Assembly: GCA_008360975.2 (NCBI GenBank)
Contig: CM039183.1
Span: 44,879,850 to 44,943,849, forward strand
Origin: Lichenostomus cassidix
Taxonomy: Eukaryota > Chordata > Aves > Passeriformes > Meliphagidae
Direction: 5' to 3'
DNA: 64,000 bases
Below, piece by piece: positions 49,826 to 62,840 of the stretch. The position numbers and the translations under genes are program-made. Within the stretch, counting starts at the first letter, position 1; each line of letters opens with the position of its first letter. The notes below the pieces were generated by a model. That model was not told the DNA's origin. It saw only the letters and a program-made list of their open reading frames with translations, and ran no database searches.

Positions 49826-49994
49826 ACTTTTCAGAGATCACCCAGATTGGTCAGTCAGAAACTTCCCCCTAGGCCTGACTGGCCAGGCCCGAACTGCCTA
49901 AATCTCAAGACACTGTTTTAATAACATCCAAACTTTATCTTTATTTATAAAACACAGGAGAAAGTTCTCATGGGAAAGACCTGTGCTAGCCACA

Positions 49995-50000
49995 AGTATA
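49995..50000 (+). repeat. Target-site duplication, right copy (agtata)
   Basis: This is an exact match to 49728-49733 and immediately follows the LTR terminus. See the solo LTR entry. Confidence 0.85.
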
Positions 50001-53000
50001 TAATAAAAATAGATTCGTCTCCAAATGGAGATGAATTATTTAAAATTTTATCTTCAGAGGACATTTGATATAACTGTGTGAGAGGAGAAAGGAGGAAAAC
50101 ATTGCATGCAGAAAGCAGTAGGTTTTAAATCAGGTGTATTTCCTTCCAAATCAGTTAAATGAAAACTGTACAATTAAATATGTTAGAGTTAGGAGCATGA
50201 CTCCTAATCTGGAAAGCAAATTTTAGCATAATGTCTGGTAGGAGATAGGTTAGGATGTGGTTAGAGGGGTGGGGCTGTAGGCAGAAGTTGTACCTTAGTA
50301 AATTACTGATTAATAATTCTGATAATGAAACAAAACTAATTATTGGTTTGTGATGGCAACTGTAAAATGTAGTTTTTGCTTGATGATGCAAACCAGGCTT
50401 GACGTTGATGAAAATTAATTTTGACTGGAGGGAGCAATGTTTCGAACTATTCAAATTAAATCAGAGCTGTTTTAAGTTGCAGTATTTGTAAGGGAGATGC
50501 AAACAGGTGTCTTACCAATGTGAACATCAAACTGGGTGATGCTAAAATGGATTACAGTCTTTTAGTCCCATCTTCCAAAGTCACATGTAAGAGGATATGT
50601 CCGCAGCTTTATGTATGCTCATATGCCCTTGGTTGCTCATTTTGCTCATCTTGAGAGTTCAAGGGATGATCATCATAGGAGAATGATTATTCTTCAGCTC
50701 CCAGCGCTCATCTTCCAAATTACCTCTAACCAGAGCAGAAAATTAACAGGAGGTCCTTTTTCTTTTGAGAATGACATATTTGCAGAGTCCTGTGGAAATA
50801 AAATCCACTGAATAGCTTCTTTAATTTCCTCTAGTCTTTGCTGCTCTTTATGGGACAAATCAAGGAAACAAATGGTTAATAGGACTACACTTTACTTTAG
50901 TTCACATCAGCACAAGCTTGGAATAACTCCTTCCTGGTGAGGTTGGTCTAAATTTACACTGATCTAAATCAGAAAATGAATTGACTCACAAGATTGCTGG
51001 TTCTAATTGTTTTTTTAATACCCCAAAGCTTGTCTTGGCACTACCCTGAAATGTAAAATGTAATTCAGAAAAATTAATGGGATTGTTAAAAGAGCTGCTT
51101 CTAAGCTTTCCTTGAAAGTGATTTAATCTCAGTTTTGAAATTAATTATTTTTCACTTATTTTTGTATTGCTACTTTGTTTTTAGAGTCACCATTTCAGCC
51201 CATGTTATTTCAATTTTAGTGATCAGGTACTAATACTGCTTATCAGAATGCACTTCGCAGCAAACTAACCAGAGGTTCTGTAAGTCTGATTCCTAAATTT
51301 CTCCACAAGCAAGCAGTCAGTTCAAAAGATGGTAGTAAAAAACAGAAAATATTTGAAGCATTTTGGTGGGGTTTGCCCATCAGACGCAACTTAAATTGGG
51401 AATACTGTGTTCATTGTATTGGAGGTATACAGAAAATGTAGTTTTTTCATATGAAAACAACTATGTGCTTTCTTTTAATGAAAAATATCTTTGTGTCATG
51501 AGCAAGAGCTGGTTATTTTGTTTGTGGTGGTTAAAGCTTAATGATGTTTTAGAGGATCTGTGTATTATAGGATCTATTTGTATTTGCAAAGTAAACTTTA
51601 ACATTTAATGATAATAAAAGAACTTCTGGATTATTTCGCACTTACTGCTAATAATGAGATGAAAAATAGTAATTTGACAGCTATTAGAATAAAGTGTGGA
51701 CTTCCTATTTCTGATTTGGGGCAAGACTTAAATGTAGTGGCAGTTAATAGTTATAATCATGGGAAATGAAGCCAGAGCACAAACATTTTAAAAGTGTTAA
51801 AAAACTGACTGGGTTTTTCTTAGTGTTCTGTTGCTTCTGTAGAGACATGGGAGTCTATGAGGGAGAAGAGAGAGGAAGGATGTGGGCAGCAAGAGGTGAA
51901 ATATTTGTTTTTCAAGAAGTTAAACTGATTAATTGGTTTTAATCACAGTTCAGAAGACTTGTCTTTCCACATCTGAAAACTGAACTCAGAAATGTGTAAC
52001 TATGCCTTCTCTGTGCTTCAGACAAAAGCAGAGGTGACAGGTTTGACCACCTTCCACATGTTGGAGAAGCACCATGAGGATTCAGGAAGCTTTTTCCCTT
52101 TGGCTGGAAGTATCAGGTCAGTTGTACATTGAAGGCACAACTGTGCCTGGAGTTACAGCAGACACCAGGCCACCACCCATCACTGCAGGGAGCTTCTGTA
52201 GAAACGTGGGAGGAAGGAATGGTCTCTCATTAAAACATCCTGTGCTGTCAGAAAGTATAATATAACGGCACTATCAGTCACTACTGTTCCTGGTGTTTCT
52301 AAGATTTTCTTTGCACAATTTTGCCTGTATTTTTATGTAAATAAAGAAAATCCTACAGAAAAACTCAGACCAGTCAAATGGAGCTGTTACTTTCCAAGCA
52401 GCCCTGGCTGGATATGAAGTAAACCAGCCTCCTCGCTTAAGAGGAAACTAAAACTACATTTTAAAATTATAATTCATTTAAATGACTACATAACTTATGC
52501 TTCTAAAAAACCTGAAAGATTGCTCTCATTTTTAGCTATCACCCTTCTTTTGTTTTTATTTTATTTTTAAATTTCCAATTGTTTTTCATTACTGTATGAT
52601 AGAATATTTGAAAGCTGAGCAGAGCTTGGCGATTTTTGATTTTTTAAAATGTATTTCATCTTTTACAAGATGATAATTATATGTAGTTTGAGCATCTTTG
52701 GAAAATACAATAAATGAAAAACAGTACTTGTATCATCCCATGTATGTAACAGCCCTAATACAGATATTATTCTCATATCTGGATACTTTAATCTTAGAAA
52801 CTTAATATGCTTCACAGACATACTTAAGCTGCTCAAATAGTGTCTAAGATGAAGGCACTTGATAGAGGTAAAATCTATTCTTGTAAAAACCAACACTGTT
52901 TTGGTATTCTTTTAGAGAAACTGCATTTTTGTTTACACACATTTGGGTAGTGATTTAATGGAAGCATTCATTTAGGATGAAATAAAGCTCTGCTGAGAAG

Positions 53001-54548
53001 ACTAATACAGCTCTAGGAAAAAATTTAAGTCAAAGTCCTATTTGGACCTTATTGGGACCTAGCTGCTGCGTAAACTTTATGCTACCTTTTTGCATGAGCA
53101 CATTTTCCACTTTGAAAACATACCAAAAAGAGCTTGTATTTTGAAATTGATTTTGAAATCGAAGAGAGTTTAAACTTAAAATAGTATGTCTATATTTCTA
53201 TTGTTATTTTGTATTTTAAATTCAAGAAGTGGAGAAATCCCTGAGGTGTGGAAAATCATTGTGTATACAATACTTCCGTAGTGCATTTTTCCAAGGACAG
53301 CCTTAGTGTTGTCAACCTTAGTGCGGCGTTTTTAATACCTGAGCTGCTGTAAAAATTTCCTTATGCAGTTATTATTTTTCAGTTAGCTTTACTATATTGG
53401 GACCTGCATTGAGACTTAAGGAATAGAATTTGGCTGCTATCCATTTCCACTTTTTTGCAAAAAAAAAATATGCTCTGGGTCTGCTGGAGCTCTGTTGCTC
53501 CATATTGCTTCAGGCTCTACAGTCTCCTGAGGAGGCACTATGCTGAAAGAGCACCACAGGCACTGGGTTTCCTTAAACTGAGACACTCTCTTCCCCAACT
53601 CTGCTCTCCACAGGTCATGAATTAATCTCTTGCTTTCTGCCTGTGGTATTTTAGATGTATCTACAAGTCTCCTTGGCCATCCTTTCCTCCTTGACTTCTT
53701 TTCAATACACAGATCTAGATTCAAAGGTGAATTGATGTGGAAGTGTCTTCCCTCCTAATCTTCTCGAGTGTCATCCACTTCATAACACCCCTGTGTGCAG
53801 GAGATTGCCCACCTCCACACTGCCTGTGGGAGCAGTCCCTGCTGAGTCCCCAGTATAGTGCTTATGTTGCCTATTTGCAAAAGTAGGGAAAAGTTTAAGC
53901 TAGCCCATACCTTCTGGTCAAGTCTCAGCCCTGTTGTAACTTCAATATAGGCTTAAATACATAGGAAAAACCCCTGGGTCCCTGATGAGGTGAAATTAGC
54001 TTGAAGGGAGAAAGGTGGTGAAATCTCGCAAAACACATCAAAATTTAACTGTTTCTGGCTCTCATCCCCAGTAGTGTTCTCCTCATAAATTCACTTTGCT
54101 TACACAAATGAAAAGCCTTTAGCCTAGTTTTGAATACAGAACTGAGTGGGTATTTACAGAATATATTTAGTAACCAAATAAATTCTATTTCATTAGGACT
54201 AGAAAGACATTTCATTTGACTTGCTTTCACTCACAAACCTGTCTCTCGATCTTTCTTATATATCTTCTCCCTGAAAAACCTGTCAAAGAATGATAAAATA
54301 TACATCTATTGATATTTTAGATTTTTCATTTAATTCTCTCATTGAATCCAATAATTCCACACTTCTTGTGCTGTTGACAACTTTTGTGAGTAAGATGCCA
54401 GTGATACCCAAAAGTGGCATCTCTGTTATGCTGTTTGTGTTCTGGCATTGGAGGTTTGTATATGCCCAAATCAATATGAATCAGTGCAGGGTGTGGATTG
54501 TGAGAGACTGACTGCATACCTTGTAAATGGCTAGAATTTCTGCAGTTG
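50001..54548. other. Non-coding AT-rich unique DNA, no gene seen
   Basis: No exon, RNA gene or transposon could be supported. Frames at 50155-50454 (-), 51363-51608 (+) and 53437-53724 (-) have no recognised domain. The stretch about 53290-53410 is complex, non-repetitive sequence that might be conserved, but this cannot be judged from one genome. Confidence 0.6.
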
Positions 54549-54570
54549 ATTAAAGAGGCATCTCTTTAAT
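54549..54570. repeat. 9-bp perfect hairpin
   Basis: The arms attaaagag (54549-54557) and ctctttaat (54562-54570) are perfect reverse complements around gcat. No T-run or gene end accompanies it, and its role is unknown. Confidence 0.8.
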
Positions 54571-57500
54571 TTTTATTGCCATTGGGTAGGCGCAGTGTAG
54601 AGCTGGGTCTGGATGCAAGGCTGATTGCTGCATTGTCGACCCCATTCACAGATGGAAAATTGCCATTAGCCCTGTGTAGTGTGATGAAGTCTGTGCAGAT
54701 GCCACATCCATTTGAAAGGTAATTGAGTATCTGTTGGATACATCTATTTATCTTATTCTGAGGCATCATGGACTTCTGAAACACAATATCCAGCCTTGTC
54801 TCACAGGAGCGGACTAGGTGTTGGGAAAGCAGTCAGGCCTGAGGTAAAAGCAGACAGCTTTCTTCAGGTGCTTTTAGCTGATGTTCAGGCCTGGCTTTTC
54901 CACACAATGCATGGTTTGTTGGGTGGAGAAGACTGCAGGACAAAATGGGAGACAATTGTTCATGAATGTCCAAAGCTCATAAAAATCATGCAGTATGTTC
55001 CCATGACATGGTGAGATGGAGTGGAATAGACTCTCAGCTGTTTCCTAATATATTCATATCCTGAAGGGCTCTTCTTGCTTTTCTGATACCTTGCTGAGAG
55101 GAGTCACCCACTTAAAATCTTCTAATGACTGTTTCAGCAATAAGTAGCATTTTACAGTAAGTATCTTTCCCTTTGTAGTTAGTGAAAATGGTTGTTATGT
55201 ACAGCAGAGTAACAGGGAAGAGAGTCACTCCCAATGTCAAGGATCACCAGTTTCCAACTTTTTCTTTCCAAAAATCCAGTGACAGTGTTGACCATATTTT
55301 AGGAAATGTTGCAGATCCAAATCCTGTGTATTGCATTTGAACTCATGAATAATCAGCTGCTGTCCTTAGCTAGAGGTCAGTCAGTGTTCACATCAAGTTT
55401 ACATCACATTTCATCCCCTAGTAAATCTCTGGAAATAAATGTCATCTAGTCAGGCTACTCCTCATCTACTGCAGGTTAAGCTACTATATGAAAATGTCAG
55501 TTGATGTCTTAAAAGTAATAGACTACCACTTTTTTCACCTTTGTCCTTAAAAAGAAAAAATAGGCATAACTAATCTGCATACAGTTTAACACCGTACAGC
55601 CTTGGTAGTGAACCAACTACATTCCTCTTTTTTTGTTTCACAAATAAATAGAAAATATTCTTTAAATACTTGCTTTAAAACAAAGGATAACAAATGTAAC
55701 ATCATTGGGCTTTTTATGTAACTATTCTACTATTCTCAACCATTATTATCAATTGTAGCAGGGTCTTTCAGTTTTTATTTTTCTTGTGTTTGTGAATGGC
55801 TCTTGTAATTGATCTCTGCAGGGATTTTGTATCTCTGACTTCCTTTTTAAAGGATATTTCCAATTAGGCCAGCAGTCAGTTTATATGCTAGGATAAAAGA
55901 AGCATGCCACTTTCAGTAGAATGAATCAACTTTTACATTGTGAATAAAATGTGTTAAGGATGTCTAAGATCAAAATTTTTAAAGAAGCTAACAAGAAAGT
56001 TTGTTACAAATGAAAAAAATATCTTTCTGCAGAGAAGAAAATCTTTTTAAGAATTTGGTCATGAATGTAAAGCCCTCAGTGTGCAGTCTCCTAAGTAAAG
56101 ATATGTTCATAATAGTTAGTTGAACTATACTGAGAAGAAATGCAGTGCGAAAACTCGGAATAAATGTTTTTGTTAGTGGTATCTGTTATTTTTCTATGAA
56201 GAACCACAGTTAAGAATACAATTTTACACTTTGATGTCACATTTCTAATACTGGGAGTAAAGGCAAGTGGGAGAGAAGGGGTAGAAAAACTTACCAGATG
56301 CTGAGCATTTTGTCTGTGGGCATGCTAGCAAAGGAAAACTCTTATTCATAACTTTTTTTGAGGATGAATCCATTTTGGTTAAAATGAGTCATTACTATAT
56401 TTTCATCATGTATATTTTTCACATATTAAACACGATAGAGGCTTTACCTGGACATCCAATACATTTCTTTCTTAGTTTCCAAATTTAGCTGTTCCTAGTG
56501 CTTAGAAACAAGAGTACTACCAGCAATTAGAAATAATCCCTATAAATAAACTGTTTTCTTTATTGCAACCAGTGTGAACTCAGTAAAACTTTGTATTGAC
56601 TTGCTGCATGTAGTAATAGCTGTATTTGAATGTCGTTTGCTACACAAGACCACAGTTTATAAAGTTGTCATTAATGCAGTACTTTTATTGATGCAAGTGC
56701 ATTCTACTAATTGTCTTCAGTATTGCTTTGCTTTAGTTTTAAAGAAAAGCTGTATGAAATAGTACTAATGCAACTGGAGTTTCACTATTGCCTTTTAGTT
56801 ACTTTATTGATTATCCTTTACTTGACTTCATCAAATTTGCAAAGGTCATTTAAATAACTGCTCTCAAAAAATGCATCCTCAAGACTTAGTAATTAAAATT
56901 AGTCTGTGGTCTAAACCTTTTTCTTAACAGACTAATTGAAGTATAACTCAGGGTAAGAACAACTGGTTTAATTGGATTGTTCCATGGGCTTGTTTCCAGA
57001 TGCTGAGTCATATCTCTGATGTGGGTCCTGTCCCTGTAATCTGGCTCTCCAATATTCACAGGAGGCATGACAAGTGAGCTGCATTTCCCAGGATTACTGC
57101 TGTTTGTCTGTGAGGGCTGTTGTTTGAGCTGATGCAAAAGCAGAGCTTTCACCCTTCCATAATCTCCTGCTGAGCAGATTTACAGCCAGCTGATGTGTGG
57201 CCAGAACAGCAGGAGCGCAATGACACACCACCCACGGTGCTGTGGCTCTTCCATTCACACTCTTTCACTTCACCTAAGGAAGATGAAAAGCATCTCTGCC
57301 TGTCTGAGCTGACATCTTCACCTCTCACTCTCTCCTAGTTATCAAGCTGTGGCAGAGGCAGGTTTTCAATAACTCCTCACTTCCACCAGTCAAACAAAAT
57401 TACAGATATTTTCTTATTACATTCCTAAGGTTCTCACATCATTTTCAGCTCCAGCTGAGGGAAAGAACAGACTCAAAAATTATGGGAAGTATGGGATTAA

Positions 57501-60500
57501 GAAATCATTAACCACTGATCTTCATCAATAGATATAGTCTGAAATTATAGTCCCTAGATGTTGCTGTTCCTAGAATGGAAGTGTTTTAGCTCTCATTATC
57601 ATAATTGTTCACCTCTTGTTTCAGTAGAGCTTCACGTCTCAGCCTGGCTATCCTGTGGCACAGGCTGCATTTGTAGATCTCAAAGCAACGGGATTTTTTT
57701 ATGTTGGATGTAGTCTTTGAGCAATAAGTGTTCATTGGTGGGAACAATTACTCAAATTACTGTTATTACTACTTTTTGCATGAATGCAAGCAAACCATAA
57801 TTGACTAAAAAAAATCCCTAAAGGAATAAAAGTATTTTTCATCGGAAATGAAAACTGACAGGCTCCTACAAGTACAAAAGGGCACAAAAATGTGATTCCT
57901 GTCAAAGGACGTAAACCTTTTTTATTGTAGATAGGAGACCTTGAGAAGATGAAAACTTTAAAACCTGTGATCACATTTTTATTGAGTTTCAGCTGTGAAT
58001 GTTGTGAAGTAAGCCTTTTTCATTACAGCTCTTCCTGATACAAGTAACATTTGATCTGGCAAGGTAAATATGTTCTCAGAGTCTATTATAGCAGAGAACA
58101 AGCCTTTAATTTCTCTAGTACAGGATTCTTCCATTGCAAAACATTTAGGTGCCAAATGTATCTTTCTCTCAAAGTAAATTAAAAAGCTAAACATTTTTCT
58201 AGACTTGAAAAAACTGTAGACAGCTAAAACTCATTGGACCCTAGTCCATCTCTTTGCTAATAGGAGTTTCCTTCTTTAAGTACTTCTCATTTTCCAGTTT
58301 AGTCTCTTCAGGTTGTTTGCCAGTTTAACATTTTAAGAACTTTCTTTAGAGCTTCAAAAGTATCCTAAAGACTGATGGTGCCAGGTGTCATAGTATAACC
58401 CTCAGCTGGAATCAGGACACCAGGAAATCTTCCCTTTGCTCATATAATTGAGTGCCTTCCATATACATTAAATAATATCCTCCCTTTCTTGGAGCTGCAC
58501 TGTTGGGGGTTTTGCCCCTGCTGTCAGCCTCTTCATTATTTCTGAGACACTTGTGCTTCATCGCTGTAAGCCATTTCTTTGAAGATGTAGGCACAACCTG
58601 TGAGAATAATAATGTTTCACTTATTCTGTTAAAATTTCCAAAATTACTTGATGCCCTTCCACACTTTTAGTATTTCTTCTGTACTTGTCATCTTATTTAA
58701 ACAATATGTTTCCTCACTCTCTTCCCATAACTCAAGGAATTCTATTCCTCAATTTTTTTTTTCTCTTTACTCTTTAGGTATTTTGTAAGTGTCTTGTACA
58801 GATTAAGTTGGCTGGAACAAAATTCTCTATTACACTATGGTATGACAGATGTATCTCTCAACCTTTCAGCCCTCTCAATATGAAGTATAATAGAAATTCA
58901 CATAAGGCTGTGCATCATGAAGATGTCTAAGCTAAACTGAAATTAATTTATAACTAAAAGATAAAATCTTGTTTGGGTAAAAAAATAATAAGTAATGTAA
59001 TTTTTTTCTTTCATATGCCAAATCTTCAGAACTTCAAAAGAACTTTCTCCGTTAACTGCAATATATATTGTTACTACTCCTGGAGTAGTGTGATGCAAAT
59101 AACTCCCATGTAGACTTATAGTGTTAAGGATATCAAATTCTGCAGAGTCAATTTGAAACCTTTAGCCTGAAATCTATTCCTGCTTGAGATGTTTTCAGTT
59201 CACCTGTTAAAACACTACTAAAATAAGATTAATTCAAAATTAAAAGAAACATATCAAAAGATGATATGTCTCTGAAGTAATTTATTTTCGTAATTTCTCC
59301 AAAGTTTAGGGTTAATATTATGAACTCACAAGTTAATTTGGATAGTTAATATTTCAAATGAATATGACTCTGAAGTATAGAAAAACTGTAAAAAAATGGA
59401 TTCAGAAGGATGATTTTATAATTCTTTTTTCATTTTTCATTAATTTATTTTTTATACGTACTCTTATTCTGTAGTCTCAGATTTGTAAATGATATGCCAT
59501 TACGGAAGTCAAAATCAATAGCATAGACAATCTTTTTTTTTTTTCACATTAGCAATTGCACAGATATTTGCATAGTATTTTTTTCTGATCAGTACCAGTG
59601 GGTTTTCCAAAAGATGCTACTGGGAAGCAGTTTGGTAGTGCAGAGGGAATATGCATTGTTCCTGCACTGATATAGTAAAGTTAATGCAGTATCCATTAGC
59701 AATGACTGAGTATCCATTTCCTTTCCATTATTTTATGTCTTGCCCACAATTTACTTGCTGTCTGGCCTTTAGGATTCTGATTCATTAACAAATGGGAGAA
59801 CATAGCCTTAATATTTCTAGTCAAATACATTATTCTATAAAATTCAGCTCCAAGCATCTGTCAGTAGTTTTGCTACATGTATTATAATACACAAGTGTGT
59901 ATGTTTTATATATAAAATATGCAAAAATATTTGTTTGGTATCAAGAGATTTGAGCTGAAATACTTAACATCTGGGGTTGTATTCTGACTCACTAGAAACT
60001 TAGAAGACAATAATTTATTTTTGTTTTCCTGAAAAAGTACAGTTTCCAAGAACTAGAAATAGTTGCATTAAAACTTTCTGTAGAAGTGTTGTCTTGGTAA
60101 AAATCAATATGAATTTTTCATGTAGATTTTACTGTCTGTAGGTGGTGACTTGATTTCATTTTCACCTGGACTCAATAGGCTCTGGACGTTTCTTGCCTCT
60201 GAATATTAAGACAGCTGCGCCTAGCAGGGAAACAAAAATGGAACTTGCAGACACTGCATGGCTTAATTCTCTGTGATATAGATGCAAAGTGCTGTAAGTC
60301 ATTGCAGTCCACTAAAGGTGGGCCAGAATTGAGCATCAGCATGTCAGAAATTCCTTCAGGAAGAGAGAATTCATGTTTCACTTATGTCTGGTTTCTGGTT
60401 GTCTAATTGGCATTGTTTGCTACAAGAGGAATTTGCAGGCAAAAATATATCATATATGCTGCTGTAATAGAAATATAATGTATATGTTGATTTAACTTTT

Positions 60501-61528
60501 TCCTAGAAGTTTGTAAAGTGTGAGTAACCATTTTTACTCCCAAACAACCATGGCACATAGCAGATTGTAGTCTGATAATTCTTGTTAGCAGGAAAAAAAA
60601 ACAGCCAAACTTGCTACATATGGCTGATTCCATTTTGTGCCAGGGAATCCAGTGTGCAACCCCAAATGGCTGAAAAAGATCTAAGAAGCTTCAGGTATTC
60701 TGCTGAAGTGCCATTGGAGATCTCAAATGGACATACAGAGGCAGAGGAAAAAGTAAATGAGAAATTGGCAGTAAAACAAGAGTAGTGTTCAAATGAAGGG
60801 GACTGACCACCCTCAGGACTTCCGCTGGAGCTTGGTTAATTTGTTCATTTCCAGTTAACATCCTTATCATTTGGGACTCAATAAGAGGAACAGAAAGCTC
60901 CTAGCCTTTGTGTACAGGATCTCCATTACCACCCAGAAAATCCTTATCAGCTAAATTAGTATCCATGAAAGAAATATATCTCAGCCTAATTCCTAAGTTT
61001 ATTCAAAATACTAAGTATTTGGGGATTGCAGGCTCTGCTTAGTATGGTGCAGCTGGTGCAATAAAATTAGGTACCTTGGGCAACTGCAAATATAAGTGTG
61101 AAGGACCAATTTGGGGGTGTAAATTGCTTCTTCCTCAGAGTTGCTGAAATCTTAGTCAAGGTCAGATTATAACTAGTCTTGTACAGGCATTCAAGGCAGG
61201 AAGGATGGAAACTGCAATATGCTGCTGTCTCCCTGTTTGTGCAGAGATGCAGTTCCAGTTGCTGCTCTCCCTGAGTCAAATGTGTGTGCAGAGAAAGGTA
61301 CCAATGTCCTGGAAAGTAAAAAGCTGAACAAAGCCAGTTGTTTCTCTGCAGCCTCTGTACCTCTTGTGCCAGAGAGCAAGTAAGGAATCTTGGTGCAGCC
61401 TGCCTCTTCAGGCAGAGAGAGAGGTAAGTGTGTGCTCCAGGAAAGCACTCACATTACAGAGTATTTATTCCTCTCATTTAAACACACAGAAAATGAATGA
61501 ATGCTGTACTAGAAACTCACTGAGATCC

Positions 61529-61566
61529 ATATATATATATATATATGCACACACATAACACACAGT
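61529..61566 (+). repeat. (AT)n followed by degenerate (CA)n
   Basis: Nine AT dinucleotides (61529-61546) lead into gcacacacataacacacag. It is a compound dinucleotide microsatellite and produces the YIYIYAHT artefact in one frame. Confidence 0.95.
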
Positions 61567-62406
61567 GTTGCTCACAGCATGGTTGTAGTTGGATGACTAC
61601 ACGTAGTATATGTTTGGAGTCCTTGATTTGTCTTCCTAGTTATTTGCCATTTTTCTTGTGTCTTATGAATAATGGCTGTGAAATAAACCAAAATCTGGTG
61701 TGTATAAATAGTACAGGAAAATTGGGCAAGACATAAAAACATTGATAACCATTCTGTTCTTGTTTCACAAATATTCCATAATCACTGGGAAGACATTCTA
61801 AAAGAATGATATATGTATGTTTGCCCATGAATACACATACTCCCACATGCCTTTCTTCACTCATAACTGATCTGCACAGCTTTGATGAGCCTGTCTCTGA
61901 TAATAAATTGTTAGAAGGTGTTAAATACGTGGTCTGAGAGAATAGAGGCAATCTTGCCAGTAGTCTCAGTAAATACACATACACACTATAGGAACATAGG
62001 TAGCAATAACTCCCATAATCAATATATCAAACTGCTCTCTCTTCACTCCTTTTATTATGTACGTTTCACTTTCCAAAACCTATTCATTTAAGTAAGCTAG
62101 ACTGTGTGTGTTGGTATAAATGCACAACGTATTGATCCCTGGCAAGAGTCAAAGTAGTGATCTGTTTGGTACATGGATACTGCCAAACTGGGAAAGTGAA
62201 AGATAAAGTTTGGCCAGATACCAATGCAGGGTTTCCTTGCAGCAGTGGGGTAACAGGAAAATGTCACTTTGAGGAAAAGCTTTTCTCCTGGATATTAAGC
62301 AGAGCTCTAACACCATGAGGTATAGAGCTGGCAAGATTGCCAAGTACGGATGAGCTGGGAATTCAAGGACCTGGGCAATTGCCCTTGATAGGAAATGTGT
62401 TTTGTC

Positions 62407-62433
62407 AAAAAAAAAAAAAAAAGAAAAAAAAAA
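62407..62433 (+). repeat. Poly-A tract
   Basis: Sixteen As, one G and ten As follow tttgtc. No AATAAA signal lies just upstream and the preceding sequence gives no recognisable cDNA, so a retroposed tail is not supported. It is treated as a simple repeat. Confidence 0.9.
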
Positions 62434-62774
62434 GCCCTTCTGCAATATTTGCAGCATTAACTTACTTTAAAAGGTTAGCCATCTAACACCTTGCTTTATT
62501 GTAAAACATGATCCATGACTTCTATTATGGTACTTGTTATAACTCTGCTGGATTCTATATTAAAATGTTCAATCCATATGTAACTATTTTTTAATGTTTG
62601 CTTGGAGAGAGTAGTTTGAGGTGTTTAGAGATACTAAAAAATTCAAGACAAAGTACCAATTCTTTGAGAGTTGAGGAAATGAAAAATTAATTATATAGAC
62701 TTAGTGCTTTTGTAAATAATTAGCTATAGTCTTGACATTTAAATACATTTGGGTTTTTTTTTTCTACTTGAATA

Positions 62775-62840
62775 GATCAACTGAGGCACAAAGCAGGTAA
62801 AAGCCAAGATCATAAAGTTTATGTGAGTCTGCATTTTGAT
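62775..62840 (+). repeat. Possible ancient MIR-like SINE fragment
   Basis: The sequence around 62780-62800 (caactgaggcacaaagcagg) followed by agccaagatcataaagttta fits, at reduced identity, the MIR phrase in which CTGAGGCACAGAGAGG is followed by a CCAAGGTCAC block. Spacing of the blocks is roughly kept. This would be an amniote-wide relic, but the match is short. Confidence 0.35.

Larger units (their letters stand above)
49734..49994 (-). mobile_element. Solo LTR, 261 bp, ERVK-like, minus orientation
   Basis: The element begins tgtcactgttgagccgc and ends gtgctagccaca on the plus strand, i.e. TG...CA on both strands, and is flanked by perfect 6-bp copies of agtata. On the minus strand it has a TATA-like ctatatag at 49818-49825. 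About 15-20 bases further downstream is AATAAA at 49798-49803, followed by a short R/U5-like stretch ending gcggctcaacagtgaca. That order and spacing are those of a compact retroviral LTR. No internal retroviral sequence adjoins it, so it is a solo LTR left by recombination between two LTRs. The class (ERV2/ERVK-like) is inferred from the 6-bp duplication and small size. Confidence 0.85.
54571..62774. other. Non-coding AT-rich unique DNA, no gene seen
   Basis: No exon, RNA gene or clear transposon could be supported. A locally GC-richer patch at 57000-57370 ends in a pyrimidine-rich run before an AG (about 57332-57340) that could pass for a splice acceptor, but the downstream sequence gives no convincing exon. 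Poly-A/T runs occur near 58749-58760, 59531-59545 and 62407-62433. A perfect 12-bp palindrome (gggcaattgccc) lies at 62373-62384. Confidence 0.58.

Noticed and set aside
57000..57370. GC-richer patch with an acceptor-like pyrimidine run before AG
   Set aside because: No open frame with recognisable protein follows and no donor could be paired with it.
62149..62457. Poly-A tract with upstream sequence suspected as a processed pseudogene
   Set aside because: No AATAAA just upstream and no recognisable cDNA in any frame; the minus-strand frame begins with a Phe run from the poly-A.
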